From contig NW_003140313.1 of the NCBI RefSeq assembly GCF_000003605.2, positions 199,798 through 257,271 on the forward strand: a stretch of DNA of 57,474 bases, written 5' to 3'. A program made the translations under genes and the position numbers. The notes under the pieces were generated by a model. That model saw nothing but the letters and a program-made list of their open reading frames with translations, did no database searches and was not told the origin of the DNA. Of the stretch, positions 10,323 to 20,942 are shown piece after piece; the stretch's first letter is position 1; the number at the start of each line of letters is the position of its first letter. The stretch is from Saccoglossus kowalevskii. Taxonomy: Eukaryota > Hemichordata > Enteropneusta > Harrimaniidae.

Positions 10323-12690
10323 AAAGATGCATACTGCTTTGAATGTCAGTTTTATTTTTGGGATGTCAATCAATGCTATTTTTTACAGTTTACAAAGAGT
10401 AGAAATCACTCCATGTTTTGTTTCTCACATCCATATAAAAGATACATTGTATAGCAACCTGTCATCTGTCATCATACTTTGAGTTCCCAGGATTGTGACC
10501 ACGTTGTCTCACCAGGGTGCCAGTTTTTGTTTGACTGATATGTGGTGTCACAAGTGGGGCATTCCAAAACAGTTTTTACTGCCACTGCTCGCAGTGCTGG
10601 GGAAGTTTGGGGACAAATAGCGAACAACAAAATTGATAGGTAAAAAGGTGTTTAGGTAATTTTTTCAAACATATAAAATGCAATTGGGTGTATTTTTAAA
10701 ATACATTTTACATGAGTTTAGCTTGCATAGCAATGAAACCAATACGATCACATGACACTACTCCCCCAGATTACGTTTGTGTAAACTACGTCATTGGGGA
10801 GCCTTTTCATTGCCACGGATCACTATGACCACATCACTCGGGGCACCCTAGGTGGCGATGCGAATGCACTCTTGGTTTCTATATTACTGAACATGAGCCA
10901 GTCGTTTGTAAGATGATTTGTCAGTTTTTATCAAGTTGAATATACATCTGTTGTCCCCTAGAGATGTATTGCTATGTTCCTGTAGGTACCAAGATAAATC
11001 ATATATTATATTTTGTTCTACTTTATCACTGTGTACTTGTATGAGGGGAGGCAAGGGGGGTAGCTGGTACGGTTTTACGGGAAATAAAAAGGGCTTTTCA
11101 CAATGTACGAAGAAAAAAAAGACGTTTTTTTACAGTTTACAGTGTTAACAAATGGAACATTGAATGGTTCAAAAGCTCTCCGACTCAAATTCTCCGCCAT
11201 TGCTGCGCCGTGTGAAGAGACGCATGCGCATATTACCCTCGTAATGCTCTTCATTCGGCTAGAGGGCCTTTTACGTCTTGACATTCAATTTTGTAGTGAA
11301 TTGTGTCATCTAGTCGTTTTACAGTTTCTAAAATGTAATTTCCCTGGATTATTCTTTACGATTTTTTATTTGGATGTGAATTTTTGTACGTACGAGAAAA
11401 ATGACACATTTTTACAGTGTACGAACAAAATATTTGATTGATTGCGTTGTACGTCTAGCCTGTGATTACAGAATTACGGAATTTATTTTTTCTATTTACG
11501 TTGTACGAACAAAAAAATATTGCAATTACGTTGAACGAAAATAACCCTTGCCCCCCCTCTTGTATGGATGAAAAAAACACAGTAAACTTTCAACATGGAT
11601 GCCTACACCACAAAATCAATGTTCAGTATAAAACTGAGGCTCATTTACTAAAATATCTACGGATAAAAAAATTACATATTTCTGATGACAAAAAGTGTAT
11701 CAATGTAGATTGATCCCTTCTTTGCTTGTGTTACATTATCACCTCTCAAAAGCTATCATCTCCCAGACTACAACCATGTTAATTTGAAGCGATATTATTC
11801 CTGTTTATTAGCTCCTTCTGTATATTTGTCCCACTGCCAGTCCTTTGATACCACGACCACATTGGTGCGTACTGTAACTGTTTGTTTACCAGGTCAAAAT
11901 CAGACAAAATCATATTCATCAATTCTATTTATTGATGAATATGAGATTTGTTAAAAAAAAAACATATAGCTCAACAATGTATGAGGGAAATGCATTATTT
12001 GCACATTCAAATTCCTCCCAAACTGTTGACGTATGAAAAGAATATTCATGTGATAAACATCATGGTAGGTTTGTTTTTAACATCGTTAATTCACAATTGA
12101 GATTTTTTTAATTATAAATGAGGTTAAAGACTCTATATCTTGATCTGAACGCATGCAATGCGATTTTTACCCTTTTTTTGGCACCAAAATGAATATGCTG
12201 GCAGTCATTGCGCCGATACCATGTAAAACAGATGGTGTTTTTTTGTGCACCTCTTGAAACATTGGGAGAGTAAACATTGGCTTGTCTGAATTAAAGACAC
12301 TCCACATCATATTGGAACTTTATTTTGAATAATTACATCCAAGATAGGGAACAATTCTGATTTTTGTGGGGGTAAGTTGCTTGCTACTCCTTAATTCCTA
12401 CCGCCTGAATGCTAACACATGGTGTTCAAAACTGTATTTATTTCTGATATCATGTGCCAATGAGTACTTTGTTATGAGATGTAGATCATTATTTCCTTTT
12501 TACAATTAAACAATTCAAATAAACTTGGTTGGTGAGACTGTATGATTGGTATAAATGCGATTTGTTATTGTAAGAGCTATCTGTCATCACCTTTATCCAG
12601 AACATGTTAATTAATCTGCTCTCTCGTATCTGATGAAGTAGGCTATTCAGAATTAGACTAGCCGGTCAACTTCTAGTGTAATTGGACGAG
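10323..12690. other. PRPF38A 3' flank, no gene seen
   Basis: The first part should be PRPF38A 3' UTR, but I see no AATAAA close to the stop; the clearest AATAAA in this flank is at about 12,517. Around 11,040-11,565 GTACGAA(C/G)AAAA-like motifs recur, and the two edges carry inverted G-rich/C-rich blocks (GGCAAGGGGGG and CCCTTGCCCCCC), suggesting another decayed foldback element. GACGCATGCGCAT near 11,221 is an NRF1-like palindrome without an attached gene. Reading frames here are short and unlike any family I know. Confidence 0.5.
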
Positions 12691-12699
12691 ATTTTATTT

Positions 12700-12902
12700 T
12701 TTAGTCTTGGTATTAGTGGTTGTTGTTGGTCTCCTAATCAGGGGGACCTGAGTTCAACAGGCGAGTATGCCAGACTCTATGGAGAGGCCAAAGCCACCGA
12801 TGAAAGTAAATACACTAATAAATACAAACTTTGGTTAAAGTGCGGTGGTTGTTGCGCAGCACGTGTTCGAATTTCATGTAAATAAACAATGTATATTACA
12901 CG
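12700..12902 (+). repeat. tRNA-derived SINE-like segment
   Basis: TCCTAATCAGGGGGACCTGAG followed by TTCAA near 12,731-12,757 matches the tRNA-like unit at 850-905 in its anticodon-arm and T-arm region. The right part (12,843-12,902; GTTGTTGCGCAGCACGTGTTCGAA) recurs in diverged form at 24,780-24,840. The pieces look like the head and body of a dispersed SINE. Confidence 0.4.
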
Positions 12903-13499
12903 CGTTGTATACGTCGCTATGAGTCCCATATCGAACAGGACGCGGCACGACGACTGCCGTCCTTTAAGGTTCTCTTGTGTGTGATCATGCATGATTGACA
13001 CTGAATGTGTTACAATAATGTAGTGATATATACAATTATGATATGCACAATAGGCTACTGGTCCAAGTGCATAAATTACTGCAGTGATAAATAAACTTTT
13101 TGGAAATACAAGGGTTAATTGAACCATACTAGTCATTTTCAAACTGGGCAGTAGTCTACTGTTTTATAGTATTGCATCTATAGCGTTGTTGTGCCTACCT
13201 TTAACGGTCTATTCTCTGTTATACAATGTTGTCGCAATGAAAAATAACCTTTTTCACACCTACACTTGACTGTTTGTATAGCAGTTATGCACATAAATTT
13301 CTAATAACCAAAGTTGTATCCTCAATGTTTTTGCAGTCAAAATGAGTGTATGCAACAATGTCAGCCGAGACTTTAACAAAACTTTTTTTTATGGAATGGT
13401 AAAATGATCCTGTAGCAAATAGGGGTATTTCTGATACTTACACTAAATAGTTTTAAAACTACAATTCGCAGTGAACATGCACGTCATCCAGATGCGAGG

Positions 13500-13690
13500 A
13501 AAATTCCAAGTAAATTCTGAAAGTGAGCCCTCTAGTGATATTCTTTGGGTTTTGATTGACTATAGTGGTTTGAAAGTTTGCATTAGTGTTGTTTACATTT
13601 CTCTTCGGCGGGTGGGGTCGAGTGTTTTTTCGGAAGACAATAACCTCCCGACTTTGAGTGATGAGATGTCTATAAAACTAGCGAGATATC
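13500..13690 (+). pseudogene. Possible LINE endonuclease fragment
   Basis: The plus strand encodes a stretch with DILWVLID, then VCISVVYISLRR, then SEDNNL and LSDEM. This spacing resembles the middle of the APE-type endonuclease of CR1/L2-like LINEs, which has LWVxI, a VxVVYxPP-type strand and a following LxDEI helix. The downstream GDFN-type motif expected in an intact copy is missing. The open frame runs to 13,794 and then stops. This is a weak, family-level guess. Confidence 0.3.
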
Positions 13691-13794
13691 CACATTTCAA
13701 AGAGATTTATCATGGTGACTCATGGGACTTAGACTTGCATATAGTCTCTTTTTTTTTTATTTGTTGGCGCCTTTTCAATAAAATAACATTATAG

Positions 13795-15425
13795 GAGTGT
13801 ATAAATAAAGTGCAAGTCTAACGGGGTCGTTGTAATGCAATTGATTTTTTTTAGAGAACCAGCAAAGCAGAGCTAAAACTTTCTGTGAAAGAGATTTGAT
13901 TGAAACACTTTTTTTCAATTTCGTGTGCAATATGACCGTCCTGCTCTATGATAGAGGGACTGTGATAATATGAATGCAAATCCAAGTGTTTAATTCTGCC
14001 TTCAGTTGTCAGTCGATTCCCGTAACAGCTTAAATTTATTGCATATGCTTAAGATGTCTCGATTAGAACATTGAACAATTAAATTGCGGTGAGAGACTGG
14101 AAAAACTTTGTTTCAGTGCTGTGTCTATCAGTCATTCGGAAGTGTGAAAATAACAAATAACATGTACATGTCAATGGAATTGGTCACGAGTGTGTTTTTA
14201 CTTTGCACTTACGTTATACAAATTTTAAATAAATTTTAAATAAGTTTAGAAGTTGTAGTTAAAAACAAAATTTTCTGAGTGTAATCCCAGTGAATTTGGT
14301 TGTATCACATGTTTAAGTCCGAATAAAACGCATTGTATCATGTGAGCTATCTGGCTCCGATTTATCATACTATCTTAAAATTTATCTCTCGGTGTTTGTA
14401 TCAAACTCGGCAGCCATGTCGAATGCTACAATGGCGATGACTCCTCAGAAACAAGTACTCTTCTTTTCCACCAGGCGACATTTAGTATCATCTCATTTGC
14501 GACAATTGTGTCGAAAACGTTTCGGAGATGATGTTTTTTTTTCAGGACACGAATACACAATTTGCTATGGAATTGGAAAATTAAATATAGTGATTTTATC
14601 CTACATTTCATACAATTCAGAAGTTAAAACTTTTTTAATCAAAATATAGAATTAATATCTCCATTTCTGGTCAAGTAAATGGCTTTTTTCCCAAAATTTA
14701 GATTTCTCCTCAGAGCATCCATTACATTACCAACATTAAGGTTCAATGCTGCCTGATGTTGGTAAGAAAAGTAAACTCTGAAAATGTTCATTGTTTTTTG
14801 AGGCTAACTAATATTAAGTGGTTTTGGGATCAATACAAACACATTTGCTCCTGGCTCAACATCCTCTACAAAGCAGGTATTTGGTCATTTGTAAATCCTG
14901 CATATTTAATAGACCATTTTCCGTTCACTGCGAGAATCACGCGTTATGCGTGAAATCGAACGTAAAAACAGGACAAACAAAGGTCATAGCGTCGTAGTCG
15001 CGTCAAACATCGCGTGGGATTCGACAAACGCGAAAGTATTCTGGGGGACATTTCCATGCTTAATAATGTGCTGTCCACATTTGATGATAGGCAATTTCGA
15101 TTAAGTAAGGGTATTCGGAAGCAATATTCCTCTGTCGAAGCTGCGAAATAAAGAAATTCTAGTTCAAAATCAAATCGTTCGATTTTTGCGGCAGACGTTC
15201 GACGCGCGTCTTTTATGCATCTCGCGAGATCTCGCAATTGTACGGGAAATCACCTATTTCTATTCTCCCAAAGTGTATGCCCTTGATTTTGACCGCAATG
15301 TGATCAGCAGAATTGCTAAGGCTAATACAAAATGTATCAGTGACATACACTCTCCTTGTTGTAAACCTCTATGCAACTCAAATTATCCAGTGCTGAAACC
15401 TTTATTCATGGCACATTTGTATAGA
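13795..15425. other. Intergenic stretch, no gene recognised
   Basis: Small open frames occur (for example 14,392-14,649 on the plus strand, beginning with a Met/Ala/Thr-rich segment), but none matches a family I recognise and none has convincing splice sites. A short hairpin lies at 14,726-14,763 (TACCAACAT paired with ATGTTGGTA). The stretch 14,940-15,240 is richer in CpG than its surroundings. Confidence 0.5.
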
Positions 15426-15429
15426 AAAG

Positions 15430-16400
15430 TTTAACCCATTTAATAAAACTGCTGCCAAAATTAAAAACACTCACTGAATCGAGTAGGAGCCCCCATTCCA
15501 AGAAATCAAATGCTTTTTGAAAGTTAATTTTAATAACCACCCCAGGCAAATTTGTTTCATCATTGTAATCCATGATATTTTCTTTGAGCCTAACAACATC
15601 TCCTATATTTCTGTTTTTTACAAATGCTGACTCATGAATTATTTTGGCAGTACTTTTTCTATTCGTCTATGGGTTTTTGTAGCAATTTTGTAGTCTACGT
15701 TTAACAAAGTAATCGGTCTCCAGTTGTCCTGTCCTTGTCTTTTTTTCTAATAAAGTAATCATCCCTTGTAAAGGAGAGAATTCTCATTTTCATAAGCAGA
15801 AATGAGAGAGTTCACTACAAGTTTACCTATTTGAGGCCAAAACTGTCAATAGAATTTTGTTGACAAGCCATCATTTCTTTGCTGTTTATTCACAGGAAAG
15901 GACTTTACCACATTATACGATTCTTCTAGTGTAATGAGGCCTTCACATATATCTGAAAATTCACTAAGTAGTTTTGAGTATATTAGGATTTTAAAGAAAA
16001 CTGTTTTGTGCATTGTTTATTTCATTCAATTTGGATGAATATAGCTCATAAATGGTCTTTTATTTATTTATTAATATACTTTGACCGTCTATCACGTTTT
16101 GGTAGTACACCTCATATCTCTGCTAGCTCGTACCAATTGCATCGTGATAGTTCACTATACTGTCATCTGTGTCTATAGTATACTCTTCAACTGTTGTTTT
16201 ACTCTTTTTGTCTGGTCTACATCTGTTGGAAACAGGTTGTTAATTTCACACAAAGTTTTTAATTCTTTTTCTCATTTAGCAATCATTTTAGACTAATGGT
16301 TTTTAGCTTTTTCTTTGCTGTATTTAATGGATGTTTGCTTGATTTTATATTTGATCCAATCCCAGATAAATCTCGAGTCAACCAATTACTATTAGTATTA
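15430..16400 (-). pseudogene. Decayed LINE (L1/Tx1-like) reverse transcriptase fragment
   Basis: Reading leftwards, diagnostic LINE motifs appear in the right order: WDWIKYKIKQ and KYSKEKAK (pre-RT region, about 16,290-16,370), ITLEESYNVVKSF (about 15,920), NDGLSTKFY and QFWPQIGKLV (about 15,830), NWRPITLLNVDYKI (about 15,700), ESAFVKNRNIGD (about 15,620) and FQKAFDFLEW (about 15,515). The NWRPI-LLN-DYKI and F-KAFD-LEW blocks are the reverse transcriptase palm motifs of the L1/Tx1 group. Stop codons and at least two frameshifts break the frame, so it is dead. The FxDD active-site block is not found beyond the left edge. No promoter, tail or target duplication was identified. Confidence 0.85.
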
Positions 16401-19224
16401 TTGCTATATTAAGGTAGACGCAAATACCTCGTGTATCATAACGCAAAATATTCTGTAATTCATGGTGATACAGTGTATAATACAGATAATAATATGATTA
16501 ATATTAGTTTATAAATAATATGGACATTTGTAATACCCATGATACGAACTAACGTAGTGTGTAGGGAACTTTGACTTGGAAGTTAACATTCAGACGTAGA
16601 GATACCAGATTCGACCCAAATGAATACACATTAGTTTATTACAGATAGTCCAGCTTTAATCATCCAAACGGTCAGCTGTGATACTAGTAACCCCTCGCTG
16701 TCTCCGTCTCCCCTTCTCTTACAAACTCCTCCATAAAACTCAAAGGCGTGGCTGAGTACACATGCGATAAGCCAATCGCTGCAGCCGTTGGCATGATCGC
16801 GTGATTACCAGGGATTTGTTTCACGGTTAAAAGCATTGCGAAAATTGCCACTACTGAATACAATTAGTAAACAACTTATTTATAAAATACCTGCAATAAT
16901 AATGTTTCCTTTAAACATGAACGTTGTTGATCCTAAATAATACTGCAATGTTGTGTGAATCAAATGTGCACACGTGGTGTCGTTATGGTAACACAGTACT
17001 TCAATAGATATACAAATTTGATTATTTCACCGGGAAAAAAATAGAAAATGACCGAAGAAGCAGTTCTCGAAAAACTAATCTAGTCTCTGTCTGGCTCTGT
17101 ATTTTACATGTAATTATCAATTACAACATTAAACCATAGGCAATGTAAAATATAATTATTAATCTAAACACTATGTTTAAGACGGTATTTCGGTTTTGTG
17201 AAAGTAACAATACAGCATATGTGTTTTGTCTTTAGCTTGAGATTGGGTCCAGGAGTGCGTCGTACGTGTGTAATACGTCCCCCCTCCGAATACAATACAT
17301 AACATGGAAGGATGGGTTAGTAAGACAATACAAGAATGGCTGACGTAGTCAAATCGTGATGTAATACATAAATGGCTGACGTAGCCAAATCGTGATGTAA
17401 TACATAAAAGTTGTCTAGCTTATTCTTTGACATACCCACGTGCTTGGGGGTTAAGTGTGCCTGAGATAGTCTATATATGACATTGTAAACTACGAATAAT
17501 TACGACTCTCTCCATACTTATTTTCCTCGGAACCGTTTTGAAACCCATAATTTGTTTTATCAGTATTTATAGGTAGTTTATTGGTTTTACAAGCACGTGG
17601 TCAGATTTCCAAGTTCTTAGTTAAAGGAATTTCAATGTACAGTTGTTCATTTTTTTCCAAATAAATGAAAATAGGAAACGTGGCCAGTCACGGCCGATTT
17701 GCTAAGAGGACATTGTCACCGTATAGAAAATCACGCACAGGTTGCTTTTCCACACCGTTTCCCACGATGCAATGAATCGTCAACAGAAAGTATATTATGA
17801 GCGTATATCCTCAGGCTGGCGAACGGTAAACACGTACATTATGTCTATAAATATACTGCAGCAAGCGTTTGCAAGGCTATATACCCGTGAGAGTCGGGAC
17901 CTGAAAACTATATTATTCATCAATGGCTTGCAGCTATTGGTGGATAGTATATAACATACGACTAGATATTTACCAGAGCTACTAGTCTTAGCAATTGTAA
18001 TTTGGAGTTATGAATTGGAAGCTGGGCACTTTGGTGTCCGGCATCGCGGCTAGTAAGAGAGTTGCCTATCTGTGATTATTTGTATTATTTTGTGTCGAAC
18101 CTGGTATCTCTACAGCGTAAGGTTATCTAACAAGCACGCATGATAACAATAAATGTGTCCAAAATTGACATAATTGTTTGTTTGCAAATGATTAAATGAC
18201 CTCAATATGTCTAGATGACATTTGATACTATACTAATTATGCACATGTGTTGTATGCTGTATATCTAGGCACCAGTTTTTAATTTTTCTAACATCAACTT
18301 GTTCGTGCATCACGTGGTTTTTTCACATACTACTCACGTATATAGTAGTGCCCGTTCTCACGGAAATCGTATAGCAATTGTTATTTGTTCCTCGCGACTG
18401 AAGGCAACCTAAACAAACATCTCTAAACTTACATGTAAAGCAGTGTAATCAACTTGTGATTTTAGATTGGCCGGAAACTACGATTTGCTCCGACCCTACG
18501 ACCGGTTTCAAGTCATAAATGTTCAGTCCACGTTATACGGACTTATATCATACTACATAAAACGTCCCACTGCGCAAATACCAAAGCAAAATGCACAATC
18601 GGGGCCAGCAAAAAGATCACACGACCTTTGGCAAACGTGCACGCTAACAAGTGTAGTTTATCAAGAATATACCAGAGTCAACAAACCCCTGTTTAGATTT
18701 CAAAATATTCATAAATCCATAAATATTTTATTTGAAATCAATCGTTTTCATATTCAAACGAGACGATTGTGATTGCATTCATTGGCCAATCCCATACTGC
18801 CCCCACCAGTCGACGAAGTGACCGCGCATCAATCATATGGCCGGCCGATTTTTGACACTTTCCCAATGTCACGATGCTGTTCTGTACTAAGGCCGGGTAA
18901 AATGATTTTTAAGTTGTTTACTCCAGTGTAAATGTTGATCTGATATATGCGAGTTCTGTACCATTTTTAACTTCATTTATTTCTTTTATCAGGAATATTG
19001 TCATATATATATAACATATATAACTCTAATATATAACTACAAACAGTTATTTCGTGGCCCATGCGTTGCATTTCGACAAACTGTATTCGAGTCCAGAAGA
19101 AAATACAACTTCATCTGAATTGGCCAATAAAATCAATAATTCCGAACTCAAAATATTTTTTAATGTTTGACAAGTCAATGTTTTAGAAAAATACACTGTA
19201 TCTTGTATGTGTTTTGTAAGTTTA
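16401..19224. other. Intergenic stretch 3' of the luciferase-like gene
   Basis: No gene is recognised. A GTAGAGATACCAGATTCGAC-like segment near 16,596 reappears inverted near 18,092-18,118, each with a B-box-like core, so they may be two halves of a dispersed SINE in opposite orientation. On the leftward strand an AATAAA (18,981-18,976) lies ~245 bp past the stop of the luciferase-like gene and is a candidate poly(A) signal for it. The open frame 18,467-18,772 resembles nothing known. Confidence 0.5.
17335..17406. repeat. 36-bp direct tandem duplication
   Basis: Two adjacent 36-bp copies (17,335-17,370 and 17,371-17,406) beginning AATGGCTGACGTAG differ at a single base. Each contains a CRE-like TGACGTA. 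The copies are very similar, so the duplication is probably recent. Confidence 0.85.
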
Positions 19225-20253
19225 TCAGTTACTCAGCGTGTTGTCTAGAAAGTCTGCAATAGCTTTTCCGATTTCATTTGGGGAATCTTCCTGCAAGAAA
19301 TGAAGTCCCTTCACAGTAACTTGACGATGGTTCGGCCAATTTTTCGTCACGTGTCTTATAGCATCGCTGAAAAATCCAGGGTCCCCATTGATGTACAATT
19401 TTGGAATGTCTTTCGAATCAGAAAGATACTTCACATATGCGTCAGTTATGTCAATCACGTCTTGGGGGCCATCTTCCCGTACTGGAATCTCCCTTGGCCA
19501 AGTCAGGGTCGGTCTCCTTGACTCTCCCTCTTCGACGTATGGCATGCGGTAAGCGTTCATCTCGTCTTCGGACAAGGTTCGTATGATTGAACTGGGAAGA
19601 AGCCTCTCAATGAAGAGATTCTTTTTCAAAATCATATCTTCACCAGCGTCTGAACGCATTGCTTGAAAATAGCTCCTGGCAATTTCTGGAAATCCTTTCC
19701 ATTCTGCCACAGACACCAGACTCTCCATATGAACGATGGCTTTAACTCTAGAGCGATGTTCGTTGCACCAATGGAGCCCCAGTCCGGATCCCCAGTCATG
19801 GCATACAATAACAAGTTTTTCTGGGAGATTCATAGCTTCAATCCAAGCCTTCAAATATCGGTACTGGTTTTTATAGCTATAATCGTGATTAGGAAGCTTT
19901 GCAGAATTCCCCATGCCAATCAGATCAGGCGCCAAACACCATGCTTTCTTCTGCACGTGTGGAATAATATTTCGCCACAGAAAAGAAGATGTCGGGTTTC
20001 CGTGCAGAAACAAGACTGTGTTGGTTTTGAACCCATTATGTGCAGACGAATCATAATAGCTCATTTTCGAGTCCAACACTTGGACTTGACGGCATTTGGA
20101 CACCCAGTCGTCCCAAGCAGCCGAAGACGTACTTCTCGAAGATACCGTATACATCGCTGGCGAGACATATTTTGCTGAATTTACTTGTGGTCTCGGGAAG
20201 TGGGACGCGAGCACTGTTACTCGATGCATGATTCTGAACGCAATGGAAGCCAT
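19225..20253 (-). CDS. Renilla-luciferase / haloalkane-dehalogenase-like alpha/beta hydrolase
   Basis: This is a complete single-exon gene of 342 aa. The start is fixed by an in-frame stop eight codons upstream and a good ATG context (AACATGG). Residues ~75-340 form a haloalkane-dehalogenase-type fold closest to the Renilla luciferase branch: HGNPTSSFLWRN (84-95, with the halide-stabilising Asn86), nucleophile Asp153 in CHDWGSG with Trp154 next to it, acid Glu177 in VHMES, and catalytic His318 in KGLHFLQED. All five key residues are present. Known relatives are the luciferase of Renilla and of the brittle star Amphiura, plus bacterial dehalogenases. Activity on coelenterazine or haloalkanes cannot be told from sequence. 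Residues 1-46 have no Asp or Glu and are rich in Arg, Ser and Ala, like a mitochondrial presequence. The lack of introns fits the proposed bacterial origin of this animal family. Confidence 0.95.
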   Translation of the reverse strand: MASIAFRIMHRVTVLASHFPRPQVNSAKYVSPAMYTVSSRSTSSAAWDDWVSKCRQVQVLDSKMSYYDSSAHNGFKTNTVLFLHGNPTSSFLWRNIIPHVQKKAWCLAPDLIGMGNSAKLPNHDYSYKNQYRYLKAWIEAMNLPEKLVIVCHDWGSGLGLHWCNEHRSRVKAIVHMESLVSVAEWKGFPEIARSYFQAMRSDAGEDMILKKNLFIERLLPSSIIRTLSEDEMNAYRMPYVEEGESRRPTLTWPREIPVREDGPQDVIDITDAYVKYLSDSKDIPKLYINGDPGFFSDAIRHVTKNWPNHRQVTVKGLHFLQEDSPNEIGKAIADFLDNTLSN

Positions 20254-20294
20254 GTTGATTAATGTATAACTGGCTTAGGAGAAAAGGTTACTCA

Positions 20295-20304
20295 GTCACG
20301 TGAC
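20295..20304. promoter_or_regulatory. Perfect palindromic E-box GTCACGTGAC
   Basis: This ten-base palindrome lies 42 bp upstream of the start codon of the luciferase-like gene. GTCACGTGAC is the preferred site of MiT/TFE, USF and related bHLH-zip factors. It is the only strong element seen in this short upstream region. A second AGTCACGTGACT is at 48,124-48,135 in an intron of the lipoprotein gene. Confidence 0.4.
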
Positions 20305-20527
20305 AAAATAAAATTAGGTCATGACCCTCATCTAAGGAGCTCTCCAACAGAAATAAACTGAGTGTTGAATACGGTTCTAGTCAAGGTCTGTGCACAGGTT
20401 TTGTTGCTTTTCGATAATTATCTTGTAATTATTAAAAGCAATCTGAGTTACAAAAATAAGCCGATATTTTTTTAGTTTCTTGGTGATATTGATGGCGATG
20501 ATAATAACTGTAATGAGGTCTAGAAAG

Positions 20528-20732
20528 TGTAGCAAAATACTTTATTTTAGCTGAAATTATTTTCGCTGACGTAATAGACTTTTTGGGTGTTTTGTATGGT
20601 GTTTATTTTCACTGATTTTTGAAGAGTTGAATATAGTAAAAACGGTATATTCGCTGGATTTTATTTTCACTGAACTATTCCTTCAGGGAAAATAGCGAAA
20701 ATTATTTCCAAGCGAAAATAAAGTATTCTACA
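20528..20732. mobile_element. MITE, ACTGTAGAATAC family, copy 2
   Basis: Imperfect inverted ends (TGTAGCAAAATACTTTATTT on the left, inverse of TGTAGAATACTTTATTTTCG on the right) and an internal CGCTGGATTTTATTTTCACT shared with the copy at 7769-7980. It lies between the luciferase-like gene and PEX10, so it sits within their shared upstream space. Confidence 0.75.
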
Positions 20733-20869
20733 TTACTCGGCGCTCCAAAGGAAAGGGCTGACTCTTTCCGTTCTGTGACGTTGGAACTGACAGTCCCCTT
20801 TACATTCGAACGCTCCAGCCCCCTATCAATATAAACTTGAGTACTCCCTAATACTAGTGAGCCAATGAG

Positions 20870-20942
20870 TAACTGCATTACGCATGCGCACTAGTATTAC
20901 GAGTTCGTGCATCGTCGCCTGAGATCGCCACAGTTGAATTAT
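20870..20942 (+). promoter_or_regulatory. Probable PEX10 promoter and non-coding first exon
   Basis: ACGCATGCGCAC at 20,880-20,891 fits the NRF1 consensus, common at housekeeping promoters. It is followed by a CpG-containing stretch ending in a strong donor (GTAAGT at 20,943). The next good acceptor before the PEX10 ATG is TTATTTGCAG ending at 22,190. Joining these gives a two-exon transcript whose intron (20,943-22,190) lies wholly in the 5' UTR. This is inferred from motifs; no transcript data were seen. Confidence 0.55.

Noticed and set aside
18467-18772. 101-aa plus-strand open frame
   Set aside because: No recognisable domain, no promoter and no poly(A) signal; length is within chance.
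19663-20231. 171-aa plus-strand frame
   Set aside because: Antisense of the luciferase-like gene, which has intact catalytic motifs on the minus strand.
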